A stretch of DNA of 64,000 nt. It comes from Prorocentrum cordatum. Its lineage: Eukaryota; Sar; Dinophyceae; Prorocentrales; Prorocentraceae. Within the stretch, counting starts at the first letter, position 1. The number at the start of each line of letters is the position of its first letter. Under the pieces are notes generated by a model. The model saw only the letters and a program-made list of their open reading frames with translations. It did no database searches and was not told the DNA's origin. The stretch is from positions 35,001 through 99,000 of the forward strand of contig CAUYUJ010017924.1 in assembly GCA_963575745.1 (NCBI GenBank), written 5' to 3'. This document shows positions 10,801 through 21,969 of this stretch, one piece after another. Made by a program: the position numbers and the translations under genes.

Positions 10801-12451
10801 GCGGGTTGTTGGGGTGCCAAAGAAAGACCCGACGCAGTCCCAGCCTATAGGGGTGGGCTCCGTGCTCCTCAGGGCCTGGCTCACCGCTTGCGAGCCCAGC
10901 CTGCCCACGCCACAGGACGCTCAGTTCGCCTGCAAAGCGGGCTCCACGGTGGTCCACGCCTGCTGCTTGTGGCTGCACGCCTGCCAGCACGGCTCGTGCG
11001 GACTGGAGCGTGACCTGTCCAAGTGCTACGACAACGTGCCGCATGCGGTGGCAGACGCGGCGTTCCGCAACGCCCAGACGCCACGCCGAGTGCGGGCGGT
11101 GACTAACGCTGCCTGGCGGGGCCCTCGGAGGTGCCAGGTGGCGGGAGAGCTGGCCAGTGAGACACTCTGGCCTACGCGCAGCCTCGCTCAAGGGGGCAGC
11201 ACGGCGCCGAAGGTCCTGTGCCACGTACTTTCCCCCTGGGAGATCAACGGCACCAAGTTCCTTTTCATGGACGACAGGTCCGCCGTCTTCGACTCCGTCC
11301 CGCAGATGGAGTCAGACGTGCAGGCCACCAGCGCCTTCGACTCAGGCACGGGCGCTATCGAGAACGTCGGGAAGCGCCAGGTCTGGAAGCGAGGGGACAG
11401 GACGCAGATCGAGCACATCGGCATCCTCGCTGTCCCTGATGCTCCGGATGAGCCGATTACGCCTGCCGGGGGCTGGACCAAGCTCCGCGAGTGCTTGCAC
11501 GCCATTCGAGGCCTCCCGGGAGGCAGCGAAGCCAGGGCCACGGCGGTCCGGGCCTACGCTAAACCGTTGTGGACTTGGTGTTCCCCGGTTTTCTCTCTGC
11601 CACCGCCCGACGTCGTCCCAGCAGCGATGTCAGCGGTGCTTTCGACGAGGTGCACTTGGTGGTGACGAGGCCGTTTCTGGGCCTCGAATATCGACCTGCA
11701 CCCCATCTTCAGCGCGGTGCTCACGGCCATTGACCGCATCACCACCTGGGACCTCCGCTGGAGTACATTCCTCGAGGTGAATTTCACGACGTTCTTCGAT
11801 GCCATAGGTTTCGAGTTCCTGCGGTACGACCCAGAGCGCGGAGTGCAGTTCCGACGCTCGGTGGACGAGCCTGATGTCCGAGTTCGCCGATTGTGCGGGC
11901 GCAGACACATCTTCTGGAGCGACGAAGAGATGGTGCCGCACCTCCTTCGCCAAGTATGCCGGGCGAGAGCTCTTGCCCACGCATCCGCGTCTCGCCACGA
12001 CTCGGAGGGGGTCGACCAGATCGACCTTGAAGCCTCCTCGGCACGAGCGTGGTCCACTTTCCGGGACTCGCTGACCCTGGAGGACAGGATCCACTTGAAG
12101 ATCTTTCGCTGCGGAGCGACGCACAGCCCGACGAGAAGATGGAGCACCACCAGGCCCGATCTCACGGCGGCCTGCCCGTCCTGCGGGGGTCCCCATCGAC
12201 CGAGTGCGCGCCACTACGTGGCCGAGTGCGCCGCCCTGGCGGGTTTCCGGCAGGAGCTGAACGACGCGTGCCACATCCCACCTGGCTGGTGGGCACGCCA
12301 GCCGCGGGCGACGCTGAAGACGGGATGGGTCACTTTCCCGGCTCACGCGTCCGCGGCCCGCAGAGCGGAACTCCAGGTGGCCGTCTGCCGCATGGGGCTC
12401 GTTGCCATGGCGCAGATGGCAGAGGATTGCGAGGTGTTGAAGAGAGCCTAG
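7893..12451 (+). pseudogene. LINE-1 ORF2: endonuclease and reverse transcriptase (broken)
   Basis: The endonuclease begins about 7950 with VATLNVTSLR and VLCLQEVRL (the N and E catalytic motifs). It meets an in-frame TAG at 8169 but continues in the same frame with GGAAIFWR to about 8330, where a 1.2-kb element is inserted. Coding resumes at about 9570 with PWCIAGDLNW (the endonuclease D/N motif). The reverse transcriptase follows: motif A DLSKCYDN near 11012, motif B SLAQGGSTAPK near 11185 and motif C FMDDR at 11264-11278, all acidic residues present. A TGA at 11663 interrupts the same frame. The C-terminus at 11717-12451 holds CPSCGGPH...H-x4-C, a zinc-knuckle pattern usual after LINE RT domains. 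Two nonsense codons and the insertion make it inactive as it stands. Confidence 0.85.
8331..9568. mobile_element. Non-autonomous element with inverted ends, copy B, inside LINE-1
   Basis: Left end AATTCTTTACGCTTCGCG then ATCCCCACCAGCCC. Right end CGCCCAAAGGGCTGGTGGGA. It carries the same GGGGTAAACCCCTCCCC block and CTCTTGGGG minisatellite (about 8930-9160) as copy A, plus a GTGAGTCGTTCGGGCTC-type tandem repeat at about 8560-8930. It splits the LINE-1 endonuclease between EEVV and FTSTVARG. The flanking coding parts still fit together across it. It could be a transposon insertion or an introner; no clear target duplication is seen. Confidence 0.75.
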
Positions 12452-12697
12452 GGCATCCGAGCGATTTCGTCCCGATGTTCGACGTTTACGGCCTGTTTTT
12501 CGACCTCCTCCTCTCCACGTTCACGTTTCCCCCAGGTTCTAACTTTCGTTCAGTTGCTCCTGATGTACAACCCGCCCCCTCGCCGAGTACAGCTCGGTGT
12601 GCCGCCCCCCCCCCCCCCCCCACTGAGCTCCCCCCCCTAACGTTCCCCCTCGTGTCACCGTGGAACAGTCCACTTGGAGCCAGCGCATGTCGAAGAA
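12452..12697. other. No gene seen; probable LINE-1 3' untranslated region
   Basis: Follows the ORF2 stop. Contains a C17-type run near 12606 and no recognisable tail. The foldback element at 12698 begins next. Confidence 0.35.
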
Positions 12698-12883
12698 CAA
12701 AAAACGCCCCAAACAGAAAATTTTGGAGCTCCGCGCGGATTTCTTGGATCGGCGCCTGGGCCCCCCCAGTGGCGCCTCCGGCGCCGCCCCTGGCGCGCTC
12801 CGCGCGCCAGGTAGGGGGCCCCAGCGCAGATCTAAGAAATCCACGCGGAGCGCCAAGAGTTTATGTTTATGGCGTTTTTTTTT
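12698..12883. repeat. Foldback family F1, copy 1
   Basis: Long imperfect terminal inverted repeats: AAAAAACGCC...CTCCGCGCGGATTTCTTGG at left and its inverse ...CACGCGGAG...GGCGTTTTTT at right. The centre has a GGCGCCTCCGGCGCC hairpin. Other copies are at 16935, 29463, 35323, 51019, 60085 and 62434. Confidence 0.8.
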
Positions 12884-13020
12884 CTCCCCCCCCTCCTCGT
12901 GTCGCCGTGGAGCAGCCCGCCTGGAGCAAGCGCGAGGAGCACGAACTGCCGGCAGCAGCAGGCCACGGCGAGGGAATGTGCGCGCGCCACCGCGGGGCCT
13001 TTCGCCTGTCGACCCCGCGC

Positions 13021-13180
13021 ACAGGGGGGGTAGGGGGAGGGGGGAGGCTTCTTAGAAGCACCCCTGCTTCCTGGAATGCGCGGGCCGTCTCTTCTCTACT
13101 GATGGAAGGCCCGCGGCTTCTAAGCCGCAGCCTCCTCCTAAGAAGCGCCTTCCCCCCTCCCCCTACCCCTCTGGTGCGCG
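13021..13180. repeat. Foldback hairpin
   Basis: GGGGTAGGGGGAGGGGGGAG followed by CTTCTTAG on the left is inverted on the right (CTAAGAAGCGCC...CCCTACCCC). A second inner arm pairs GCTTCTAAGCCG sequences. Confidence 0.6.
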
Positions 13181-13295
13181 CCACCAAGCTCGGCGGACCT
13201 CACGGCCGGTGCGCCCTCGACCCGTCGGCTGTGCGGCGGCGCTTGTCGAGCCATATCGGGCCGTGACAGCGGGCCCTGGGGCTCACTATTTTTAC

Positions 13296-13447
13296 GTCGG
13301 GCCTGTCCCTCTACAGGAGGAGTATTCAGAGAAAGTTAAATAATAGTATCGGGAGTTTTTGTTTTTTTGTGGAACAACTTATAAAACATACATTTCCCAT
13401 TTCGCATGGCTTATACATATATATATATATGTATGTATATACACATA

Positions 13448-13494
<47 letters not shown>

Positions 13495-13622
13495 ATATAT
13501 ATATATGTGTATATATATATGTATATATATATATATATATATATGTGTACACATTTGAACATGTACGGACACATGGTTATTTCGTCGTCCAGCATCCGCC
13601 GGTAGGAGGACATGCCCGACCT
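13296..13622. repeat. Foldback family F3 copy with central (AT)n microsatellite
   Basis: The left end GTCGGGCCTGTCCCTCTACAG is mirrored at the right by ...GGAGGACATGCCCGAC. The centre is a TA/TATG microsatellite (13418-13545). Related copies start at 15284, 31643 and 34894. Confidence 0.65.
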
Positions 13623-13864
13623 GAGACTACTTACCAAACCACCCCGGCCTAAACCTGAGGTCCCAGGCCCACCCAAGTTCCGGGTTGGGATGTGTGTGTA
13701 GTCAGGTGCCGGACACCAGGGCGGAGGCGCGCGTCGCGCGTTGCCACCGCGCCACGAGCTGAGCCAGCGCCCCCTCTTACCTCCGTGAGGCCCGCGCGAC
13801 GCACGCTCGCCCAGGGAGAGACGAGGGAGCCCATCGGTCGGAAGAAGTGGGTAGGAACACGAGG

Positions 13865-14044
13865 TACAGTCGGGGCACTGAAGAAGGAACCCTGTTCGTC
13901 CGAGAGGGGCTCGGCGTTCCTTGATTGTTCTGCAGTTTGCCTTCAGTTTTCCTGAGGTTTTCCCTGGGAAATCGAAGTTCAACGTATGGGAGAAAGGGGC
14001 CCCGTTCCTTGCTTAGGGTTCCTTAGGTAAACGCCCCGACTGTA
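13865..14044. repeat. MITE family F4, copy 1 (180 bp)
   Basis: Perfect 12-bp terminal inverted repeats TACAGTCGGGGC / GCCCCGACTGTA. The terminal TA could be a TA target duplication, as in Tc1/mariner-type MITEs. The interior block GGGAAATCGAAGTT is shared with the copy at 24665-24802. Confidence 0.8.
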
Positions 14045-14049
14045 GGGAG

Positions 14050-14480
14050 GCGGTGAACGCAGATTGTGTTGGAAGCTGGGCGAGGGCCGGCGAATCCGTG
14101 GTTGCTAAACTGGCCTCCCCGGAAGAGAAAACATATTCCCGGAATCAAGCTCAGCGCACTAAATAGTTCGGCTAGACGTAAGAGTGACCTTTCGCCGGAG
14201 TGACCTTTGGTGCGGGCCCAAATGGGTCCCCCAATCGCCGAACGCGCTGCGATATGAGCGGCTTGCGCGCTTGGGTTTGGCTCACCGCGCCCCCCTAATG
14301 CCGCGCACCAAAGGTCACTCTTACTTAGGGCCACTCTTGCGTGTAGCCGAATAGTAAACGGGCTGCTTCCCGGAAGAAAGCAACCCATTTTCTGGAGCTC
14401 CGTTTTAGCAGCCACGGGTTCGCCAGCCGTCGCCCGGCTTCTGAAATGGGGCTTCCGCCCGCCCCCGGAGGAGGCGGGAT
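14050..14480. repeat. Large foldback element (about 430 bp)
   Basis: Nested inverted arms: GTGGTTGCTAAAC / GTTTTAGCAGCCAC; CCCGGAAGA on both arms; AAATAGTTCGGCTA / TAGCCGAATAGT; AAGAGTGACCTTT / AAAGGTCACTCTT. The loop lies near 14230-14300. No coding potential is recognised. Confidence 0.65.
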
Positions 14481-14744
14481 GAAAGAAAGCCACTCGATCA
14501 TTGAAGTAGGAGGGCGCCCCAAATAGATTGGGATCTGCGAGTGCAGAAATACCTAGTTTCAACGACGGGCGTGTAAGAGTACCCATAAGCCTATGGGACG
14601 GGACCTAAGTTACGAGGGGTTGGGTGCATTCGGGGTGAGGGGGTCTCTTCTGCAGGTGTATCGGACCAAGCCGCCCAGATGTACGATCCCTTGTGCGAAG
14701 ACGGGGGCCTCAGTGAGGCCACGATTTCGTTGTGTTATTGGGAT

Positions 14745-14880
14745 TCGGGGCGCCTCGGTTCTCGATGACTCTCGAGGCTCGAGGCTGTCGGCCGCTTGCG
14801 TCGGCCCTCGGCGGCTTCCCGGCCTCGGGATGCCCTCCAGCAGCGGCGCCTCGCTGAGGGCGCTCCAGGGGTGCCCGGGA
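14745..14880. repeat. Interspersed repeat (also at about 28530 and 34650)
   Basis: Shares the order TCGAGG...CGGCGG.TT.C..CCTCGGG...GAG.GCG.TCC.GGGGTGCCCGG with segments near 34650-34800 and, more weakly, 28530-28690. The copies are diverged. Confidence 0.4.
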
Positions 14881-15012
14881 TGAGGAGGAGGAGGAGGAGG
14901 AGGAGGAGGAGGAGGAGGAGGAGGAGGAGGAGGAGGAGGAGGAGGAGGAGGAGGAGGAGGAGGAGGGAGGAGGAGGAGGAGGAGGAGGAGGAGGAGGAGG
15001 AGGAGGAGAGGG
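14881..15012. repeat. (GAG)n tract
   Basis: About 130 bases of GAG/GGA triplets. Long glutamate, arginine or serine/leucine frames here are artefacts. Confidence 0.95.
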
Positions 15013-15114
15013 AGGCGGACCTGCCCAGCCTCGCCCCCAGCGGCCGCCGGCGAGCCGACGTGCGGCCTGAAGGCCTGGCTCTCCTCCCCTGCACGGACCC
15101 TGGCCAGGCCCCTC

Positions 15115-15262
15115 CTGGGCCAGCCACAGCTTGGGGAGCCTGTGGTCCTCACCCCCCCGGGGGGCCCATCGATGTCGACACCCCTCTCGAGAGGTCGTCG
15201 ATGCGATGGGTTCCTCCAGGGGGGTGAGGACCACGGCTCCCCCAGTTTATGGCTGGTCGGCT
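15115..15262. repeat. Foldback hairpin
   Basis: GGTCCTCACCCCCC and GATGTCGACA at left are mirrored by TCGTCGATGC and GGGGGGTGAGGACC at right. Confidence 0.55.
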
Positions 15263-15283
15263 TCCTGGGCCCAGGGTCGGCGC

Positions 15284-15475
15284 ATACTTACGTCGGGCCT
15301 GTCCCCCTACAGGGGGATTTTCGACGAAAAATAAAGAATACCTCAAAAATATAAAAAGTACTTCAAAAATAGTCTGGGGACCATTTTTTGAATAGTTTTT
15401 GACCTCTTTGGGGTATTTTTGGTGTACTTTTTATTTTTCGGCGAACATCCCCCTGTAGGGGGACACGCCCGACAC
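15284..15475. repeat. Foldback family F3, copy 2
   Basis: GTCGGGCCTGTCCCCCTACAG at left and CTGTAGGGGGACACGCCCGAC at right are nearly perfect inverted ends of about 20 bp. The inner arms (TTTCGACGAAAAATAAA / TTTATTTTTCGGCG) extend the stem. Confidence 0.8.
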
Positions 15476-15593
15476 AAGCGTATACGCCCTCCTGGCGCCC
15501 GCGCTGCCCGAGGGGGCGCGGCAGCCCTGAGATCCAAGGCCAGGAGAGCCCTGCACGCCCTCCTCCCCCGCGATCCTTCAGGAGGGGAAAAAA

Positions 15594-15750
15594 CACACAG
15601 ACGCAATTAATCGTCGATCCCCCAGAAAATATGGGAAAGTATGGGAAGTGGGGGGGAAGACGTAAACCCAGAACATGGTGGAAAATATGGGGGATCTTTT
15701 TATTTGTGTGTATCTATTTGTGTGTCCTGGGGCCCCTTCAATCCTGGCGG
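15594..15750. repeat. Interspersed repeat F9, copy 1
   Basis: About 155 bp nearly identical to 59766-59926: ACACAGACGCAATTAATCG ... GGGAAGTGGGGGGGAAGAC ... TTTTTATTTGTGTGTAT ... GTGTCCTGGGGCCCC. Confidence 0.85.
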
Positions 15751-15876
15751 CGCTGTCTGCTCGAGCTGGGCGCTGCCGCCCCCTGTCGGGCCCCTTGCCG
15801 CCGACCGAGGGCCGGCCGGGGCGCCGAGGTGGCCCAGCACCGGCTCTGGCCAGCAGAAGAGGGGGGGAGAAAGGTA

Positions 15877-16027
15877 AGGGGGCCACATGCGAACCCTACC
15901 CCTACCCCCCACGATTTCTGAGGGGGAGGGTGGGGTTCACTTCGTTCGGGAGCTCCCGAGCGAAGTAAACCCCACCCTCCCCCTCAGAAATCGTGGGGGG
16001 TAGGGGTAGGGTTCGCATGTGGCCCCC
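15877..16027. repeat. Palindromic element F2, copy 1 (about 150 bp)
   Basis: Almost perfect inverted repeat: GGGGGCCACATGCGAACCC at left, GGGTTCGCATGTGGCCCCC at right, pairing through to a short GAGCTC loop at the centre. A second copy is at 28733-28888. Confidence 0.9.
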
Positions 16028-16281
16028 TAAAAGGCCCGATCGTCGTCGCCACGGCTGGACAGGGCCGGACCTAAGCGCTGTTCTGCTGGACTTCGGCCGT
16101 GTTTTGTTTTTTTCGTTTTGGCAGGGAGAACAAGAAGAAAAACACCGTTTGGGTCCAGCCCTGCGCCTAGACGCGGCTGGAGCATTTGGCCCGTTCCGAC
16201 CCCTGGAGGGGCCCAGGGACCGATCTTGAGCGGATCATCTGCCCTCGCTCTCCGCTATGTGAGTGCCTCTGGCCCAAGGCG

Positions 16282-16335
16282 CCCCACCCTCCTCCTCCTC
16301 CTCCTCCTCCTCCTCCTCCTCCTCCTCCTCCTCCA
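16282..16335. repeat. (TCC)n tract
   Basis: About 18 TCC triplets. The flanking 16030-16280 and 16340-16790 segments are GC-rich intron with no recognised gene. Confidence 0.9.
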
Positions 16336-16798
16336 GGCCTCCCCAAGGAGGCCCACACGGCCTCCCTCCTGCGCGCCCCTCCTGGACGAGGCCCAGGGAG
16401 GGCCTGGGGGGCTCGAAGATGGCGCGACACGCGGGGGGCACCTTGGGCCAGGGATATACCTTCCCAGACATCCGGCTGCTCCAACTTTTTCGGCGCGCGT
16501 CGGCCCCAGAGGTCCGGACCCTTTCCCCGGGGCCGGCTTTTCGTCTGGAGTATTTTTTTGACGTTCCCGAGGCCCAGCGAGGGCCCCCGAAGGCCGAAAA
16601 TGGCCAAACGCCGCCCGCTCCAATTTTTTGCGAGCGTCGGATCTCTGGGTTGGGCCAGGGACACCTTTCGCAACCCCCGACCTCGTGGTCGCCCCTCCCA
16701 CGGCCAGCGCCCCCGCCTCTGGCCGTACGTCGCGGGGCCTCTTCCCTGGGTGAGCCGCCCGCCGCCGCTCTCGTCCCCGCGGGCGGGCCCCGCGAGAG

Positions 16799-16890
16799 GC
16801 CCTCTCCGGGCACTCCGAGCCCGTGTCCAGCGTGGTCCTCTCCTCCGACGGCCAGTTCGCCCTCTCCGGCTCCTGGGACCGCACCATGCG
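16799..16890 (+). CDS. RACK1: RACK1 exon B (WD40 blade 2)
   Basis: Reads [13 protein letters not shown], then [14 protein letters not shown], then RTM plus a split codon. The [14 protein letters not shown] stretch is the hallmark of RACK1 blade 2, with GH at the start and WD at the turn. The acceptor is AG at 16797-16798 and the donor is GT at 16891. The exon ends in phase 2 (CG) and the next exon supplies G, completing Arg before LWDL. Reading past 16890 gives FRRPSEEG..., which departs from the family and supports the GT donor. The exon is 92 nt, with strongly GC-ending codons. Confidence 0.95.
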
Positions 16891-16934
16891 GTTCCGCCGC
16901 CCCTCGGAGGAGGGCAGGGTGTATACCCGACCTC

Positions 16935-17135
16935 GAAGAAGAAGAAACGCCATAAGCATGAACTTTTGGCGCTCCGCGCGGACTTCTTGGATCCTCGATT
17001 GGGCCCCCCTGGCGGCGCCTCCGGCGCCCCTCCCTGGCGCGCGCTCCGCGCGCCAGGGAGGGGGGTCCAGCGCAGATCCAGGAAACCCGCGCGAAGCGCC
17101 AAGAGTTAATGTCTGTGGCGCTTCTTCTTCTTTTT
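16935..17135. repeat. Foldback family F1, copy 2
   Basis: GAAGAAACGCCATAAGCATG...GGCGCTCCGCGCGGA at left is mirrored by ...GCGCGAAGCGCC...TGGCGCTTCTTCTTC at right. It begins 45 bases after RACK1 exon B. Confidence 0.8.
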
Positions 17136-17439
17136 CTTCTTCTTCCTCCTCTTCTTCTTCTTCTTCTACCACCGCCTACCCTTCCGTCGCTTTCGGCTCC
17201 TCGGGCCTCCTGGGAGGTGCCCGTCGCCATCGCCGCACTCGCCCCGAGGTCCAGCTCCGAGCGCGCCCCTGGGAGAGGTCCGGGGAGCGGCGGCGGTCGT
17301 CGGTGCCTCTCGGTCTCCCCGGCCCCCGGGTGCCGCGGGCCAGGGGGGCGGGCTGCCGGAGGTGCCCCCCGGCCCAGGGTGTCCCAGGGGCTGCCCCCAG
17401 CGAGGCTGCAGAATTCGAAGACGCAAAGACGGCATGATC

Positions 17440-17443
17440 ATTT

Positions 17444-17499
<56 letters not shown>

Positions 17500-17502
17500 G
17501 AA
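17440..17502. repeat. (GTT)n tract
   Basis: About 20 GTT triplets. Confidence 0.95.
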
Positions 17503-17505
17503 CAT

Positions 17506-18350
17506 TATTCCTTCGAAAGAATTATTATTGTTGGGACCCCTGGTGCGCGACCTCTGCGCCGCGCCTAGGCCGCAGCTACATTTTCATCATTTTTTCGCGA
17601 AAGCTTCAGAAAAGTGGATGAGCTCCGGATCCGGTTTTTTGTTGACGCTCGTTTTCCCTTGCAAAAAACAATAGAAAATGAAAATTCTTGTTTTTACTTG
17701 ATCAAATTGCAAGAATCCCTTGCAAAAAATAAGGTAAAGTGGACATTCGTGCGCGCAAGACGAAATCCTTCCAAAACCTTAGGTTTCGTAGCGATTTTAA
17801 CATAAAAACATCAAAAACCCAATGGTTTTCTCAGAAAAAATTGTCAAAATGTCCTTCCGCGCGCTCTTGCGGATTCCTAGGAAACCCACCAGATTTTAAA
17901 CATTTCTGTTAAAAGGGCCTTTGCGAGGAACCTTTTCAGGTGCTTCGACCTTCTGCAACAACGGTTGCGAGCCTACGAGGGCCACCATCCCTTGCGAATC
18001 TCTTTCTATCTCTCTCTCCACTGGCTCTCTGTCTTGCTCTCTCTCTCTCTCTCTGTCTCTCTGTACTATGTATGTCATACGCAACAAATGCACCATGCGG
18101 GGCACATGCGGGGCCCAAACAAGTGATCAACCTCTGCGGGTGTGTACTCCACGCCAGTGTAGTATCCACGATCGTCCGCGCGCCACGAAGTGAAGTGTCC
18201 TGACGTCATAGGGCGGGAAGCTGGGTGTGGGTGGTTCCCGAGAGTCGTGTGGATGTTTGGTAGAGCTTGCATTGCCCCCCCACGAAGTGGGGGTATTGGC
18301 TGGCGTCGCATGAAAACCCTGGCACTGGGGAGAACACTGAGCGTTCGGGT
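17506..18350. other. AT-richer stretch, no gene seen
   Basis: Noticeably A/T-richer than its surroundings (17580-17900), with repeated TTGCAAAAAA words and a TC microsatellite near 18004-18064. No conserved protein or RNA recognised. Confidence 0.4.
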
Positions 18351-18356
18351 AAAATG

Positions 18357-18386
18357 ATTGTTGTTGTTGTTGTTGTTGTTGTTGTT

Positions 18387-18459
<73 letters not shown>

Positions 18460-18466
18460 TTGTGTC
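18357..18466. repeat. (TTG)n tract
   Basis: About 35 TTG triplets. A short TATATA stretch follows at 18469-18490. From 18491 to 18890 nothing is recognised. Confidence 0.95.
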
Positions 18467-18894
18467 TTGTTATATATACATATATATATAAAATGAAATG
18501 CAGGCTTGCGCAGCTCCGACTGTTTATGTTTTTTTTGTTGTGCAGTGTCTCCCATAAGAAACGGCGCGCCAGCCGGGGTCGCCTCGGGTCAGTGAGTGGT
18601 ACTTTTGTCGACGCCCGAGCCAGGGGAGCGCCCGATCGAGGGCTTTGACGTGCTCGCGCTCCTTCTCTTTCCTCTTGGAACTTGTCATCATGACTCTTAC
18701 TATGTTTCGTATTGCTTTCCTTTTGCTTCTGGAGCAACTCTTCTGGGCGGCCTCGCACGACATGAATATGCCTTCCTCTTTTGACGTGTAGTAGCCGTTG
18801 CCTTAGCCGTGGTCGCAGTCTATGTCGTACTACAACCTTTTTGGACACTTCTATCTAGTACTCTTGCGCCTAGGGCTGCGGTTACGACGACGAC

Positions 18895-18898
18895 GGCA

Positions 18899-18930
<32 letters not shown>

Positions 18931-19124
18931 CATTAGCATTACTTCCACTACTACTTCTATCATTACTACTAAGACTACTACTTCTACTACTACTACTTCC
19001 ACTACTGCTACTACTATTAGTACTTCTACTACGACTACTATTACTGCAAGTACTACGCCTACTACTTCTAGTACTACTACGGCTACTGCCACTGTTATTG
19101 CTACTGCTACGGCTACTGTTACTG

Positions 19125-19209
<85 letters not shown>

Positions 19210-19498
19210 GACTACTACTACTACGACTATTACTACTACTACTACAACTACTACTATTTTTACTACTACTACTATTACTACTACCACCACTAGTACCACC
19301 GCTGCGACGACGCCATAAACGACGACTACTATTACTACTATCACTATTCAGACAACTCCTAACACAACTGCCACTACTTCGGCTACTACTACTCCTAGTG
19401 CTACCTTCTTTGACTGCTGGTAGTACTTCTGCTACTGCTCTTTTTATTACTACTACTACTACTACTTCTTCTTCTACTACTACTACTACGACGACTGA

Positions 19499-19531
<33 letters not shown>

Positions 19532-20850
19532 TACTACTACTACTACTACTACTGCTACTACTGCTACTACTACTACTACTACTGCTACTACTGCTGCTAC
19601 TACTACTACTACGACTACTACTACTACTGCTACTACTCTACTACAATTACTATTACTTTAAGTTCCAGCACTCTTACTACTACGCTGTATTCCCAGTACT
19701 ACCGTGATTCGTACGACTGCCACTGCTCTTCTTGTTTGTTACTACTGTCAGTAATACGATTAGTATTATTGCGATTTCTAGTACTACTGTCTTCACTACC
19801 ACTACTACCGCTGCTACTACTACTGCTGCTGCTACTACTACTACTACCCCTACTACTACTACTGCTACTACTACTGCTACTACTGCTACTACTACTGCTA
19901 CTACTACTACTACTACTTCGAATACTACTACTACTACTACTCCTACTACTACTACTACTACTGCTACTACTACTACTGTTACTGTTACTGCGACTGCGAC
20001 GACTACTATTACTACTACTAGCACTGCCGTCGTCTACTGCGGCCACTACGCCCACTATTATCATTATTATGACTGTCAGTATCACTACGACAAACACTAC
20101 CACGACAAGTGCCATTCTCACCACCACGACCGCTACCTCTACCCTTGCCAAACTACCATGGTGGCCACCACCACTATTAGTAGTACTCGTAATACCACCG
20201 CTACTGCCAACGTAGCTGCGATTTCGATTATGTCGCCATTCTGACAAACACTATCTCAACTCCCACTGCTTCGGCTCTTACTGCTTTACTACTACACTTA
20301 GTATGACTACTACTACTACTACTACTACTACTACGACTAGTACTAGTACTAGTACTAGTACTAGTACTAGTACTAGTACCAGTACCAGTACTAGTACTAT
20401 TACTAGTACTACGACTACTACTTCTACCACCACCTCGGCTACTGATACTTCTCGTGCTACCTCTTATTTTGCTACCGTTGCGACTGCTGCTGCTTTTATT
20501 CCAGGTACTTCTACTACCACACCTACGGCGACTACTAGTGTTACTATTGTTGCCGTTATCCCTACTGCAGCTTCTACGACTACCACTACTACTACTACTG
20601 CTACTACCACTAGCACTGCCATTACTAGCACTACTACTACGACGACAACTACTACTGCGATTCCAGCTGCTACTTCTTCTACTACTATCACTATTATAGC
20701 ACTGCCGTCGTCTACTACGGCCACTACATCCACTTTTGTCACTACCAAGACTAGCAAGACTATCACTACCACTATAACGAACACTACAACGACAGTTGCC
20801 AGTATCACCACCACGGCCACCACCTCTACCCTAATCAAACCCCCCCCTCG
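18895..20850. repeat. 2-kb (ACT)n-type degenerate trinucleotide tract
   Basis: Almost two kilobases of ACT/CTA triplets with scattered GCT, GTT, ACG and CAC variants. A more regular AGTACT stretch lies near 20330-20400. All three frames on one strand are open (poly-Thr, poly-Leu and mixed), which is what a stop-poor triplet array gives by itself. Confidence 0.9.
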
Positions 20851-21039
20851 TCTTCGTCGTTCTCCTGGGTACCTCTTTGCTCATTGAAGGGCTGTTTACT
20901 GCGTTCTCCCGTAGCGCTTTCGGATTAAGTCCTACCCGCAACCGTCGCCCAACCCTCGTTATCTCATCGCGAGCTTGGATTCTTGAGAACCTCAGCGCGG
21001 GCGAACCGCGCGCAATGGTTTTTGTATGTTTGTGTGTTT

Positions 21040-21700
21040 AGACACAATTTAGGCTTTGTGTGTAGTGTAGATATTTACACAGTTATAGGCGTAGTTGTGC
21101 ATGTGTGTGTGTATGTGTGTACGTATGTGTGTATGTTCATTTCGCATGCGTGTATATATGTATGCATGCCTGTATGCATATATTGCAGCGTGATGCAATG
21201 TCGTCTAGTGTAGTGCGGTGCTCTGCATGTAGTGTTATGTAATGTAGTACAATGTATTGTAAGGTACTGTGAGGTAATTTAATGCGTTGCATTGTAAAGT
21301 ATACTATCATATAGGATTATGATGTTGATTTTGATATATGCATGGGTCTATGCATGTTTGCATTCATATCTGGGTGCATGCACGTATGTATGCATGGCTG
21401 TATGGATGTACGAGTATGTATGTAAGTAGTGCAATGTAATTTGATGTAACCGAATATGTTGGAATACATTGTATTGCGATATCATGTGATGTAGCATGTT
21501 GTAGTGTAATGTATGCATGTATGCATGAATGCATACATGCAATCATACATGTATGTACGTAGGGACGTACGTATATACATACGTATGTACGTCGTACGCA
21601 TATATGTATGTGTGCACATATATATATATATACACATGTGTATATGTATATATCTATCTGTGTGTATATATATATATATACATATGTATATATGTGAAAG
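21040..21700. repeat. Degenerate TGTATGTA-type microsatellite region
   Basis: TG/TATG/CATG-rich words throughout (for example GTACGTATGTGTGTATG), ending in TATATA near 21670. A similar tract occurs at 23230-23345. Confidence 0.7.
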
Positions 21701-21969
21701 AGAGGGTTTCTGTTGTCGCTTGGAGGGGGGGGGGTGGAACCGGACCCCCCCCTCCTGGATGGATGGGGGGGGGAGGGGGGAGGGTTCGAACCCCCCACCC
21801 CCCCACCAGGGATGGAACGAGGGGGGGGTTCGAACCCCCCCCCATTCCCTTCCCTGCTTCCCCTCTCCTCGGGCCGGCGCTTGCGTCGGCGGCGGCTGGC
21901 GGCGGCGGCGGGGACGACCCGCGCCGGCGCCTGCGGCGGCGGGCGGCGGCGGCGGGGAGCGTCGACGAG

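Larger units (their letters stand above)
4846..12451 (+). mobile_element. LINE-1: non-LTR retrotransposon with OTU-protease ORF1
   Basis: Lies in RACK1 intron 1 in the same orientation. The order is ORF1 (OTU domain), ORF2 apurinic-type endonuclease start, a 1.2-kb inserted element, endonuclease end, reverse transcriptase, and a CCHC-type C-terminus. It is defective: ORF1 has two frame changes, and ORF2 has in-frame stops at 8169 and 11663 as well as the insertion. No spliced-leader sequence is visible at its 5' end, unlike LINE-2 and LINE-3. Outer ends and target duplication are not resolved. Confidence 0.85.
1229..16798 (+). other. RACK1: RACK1 intron 1 (about 15.6 kb, GC-AG)
   Basis: Runs from GC at 1229 to AG at 16797-16798. 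It contains all features listed between these points, notably LINE-1, two copies of a 1.1-1.2-kb inverted-end element and many foldback elements. The boundaries are inferred from the reading frame and the RACK1 match, not from transcripts. A few bases of sliding are possible because AGGGCC and AGAGGCC occur at the two ends. Confidence 0.75.

Noticed and set aside
18820-20890. Poly-Thr/Leu/Val proteins in several frames
   Set aside because: All come from the ACT triplet array; simultaneous open frames in all phases show lack of coding constraint.
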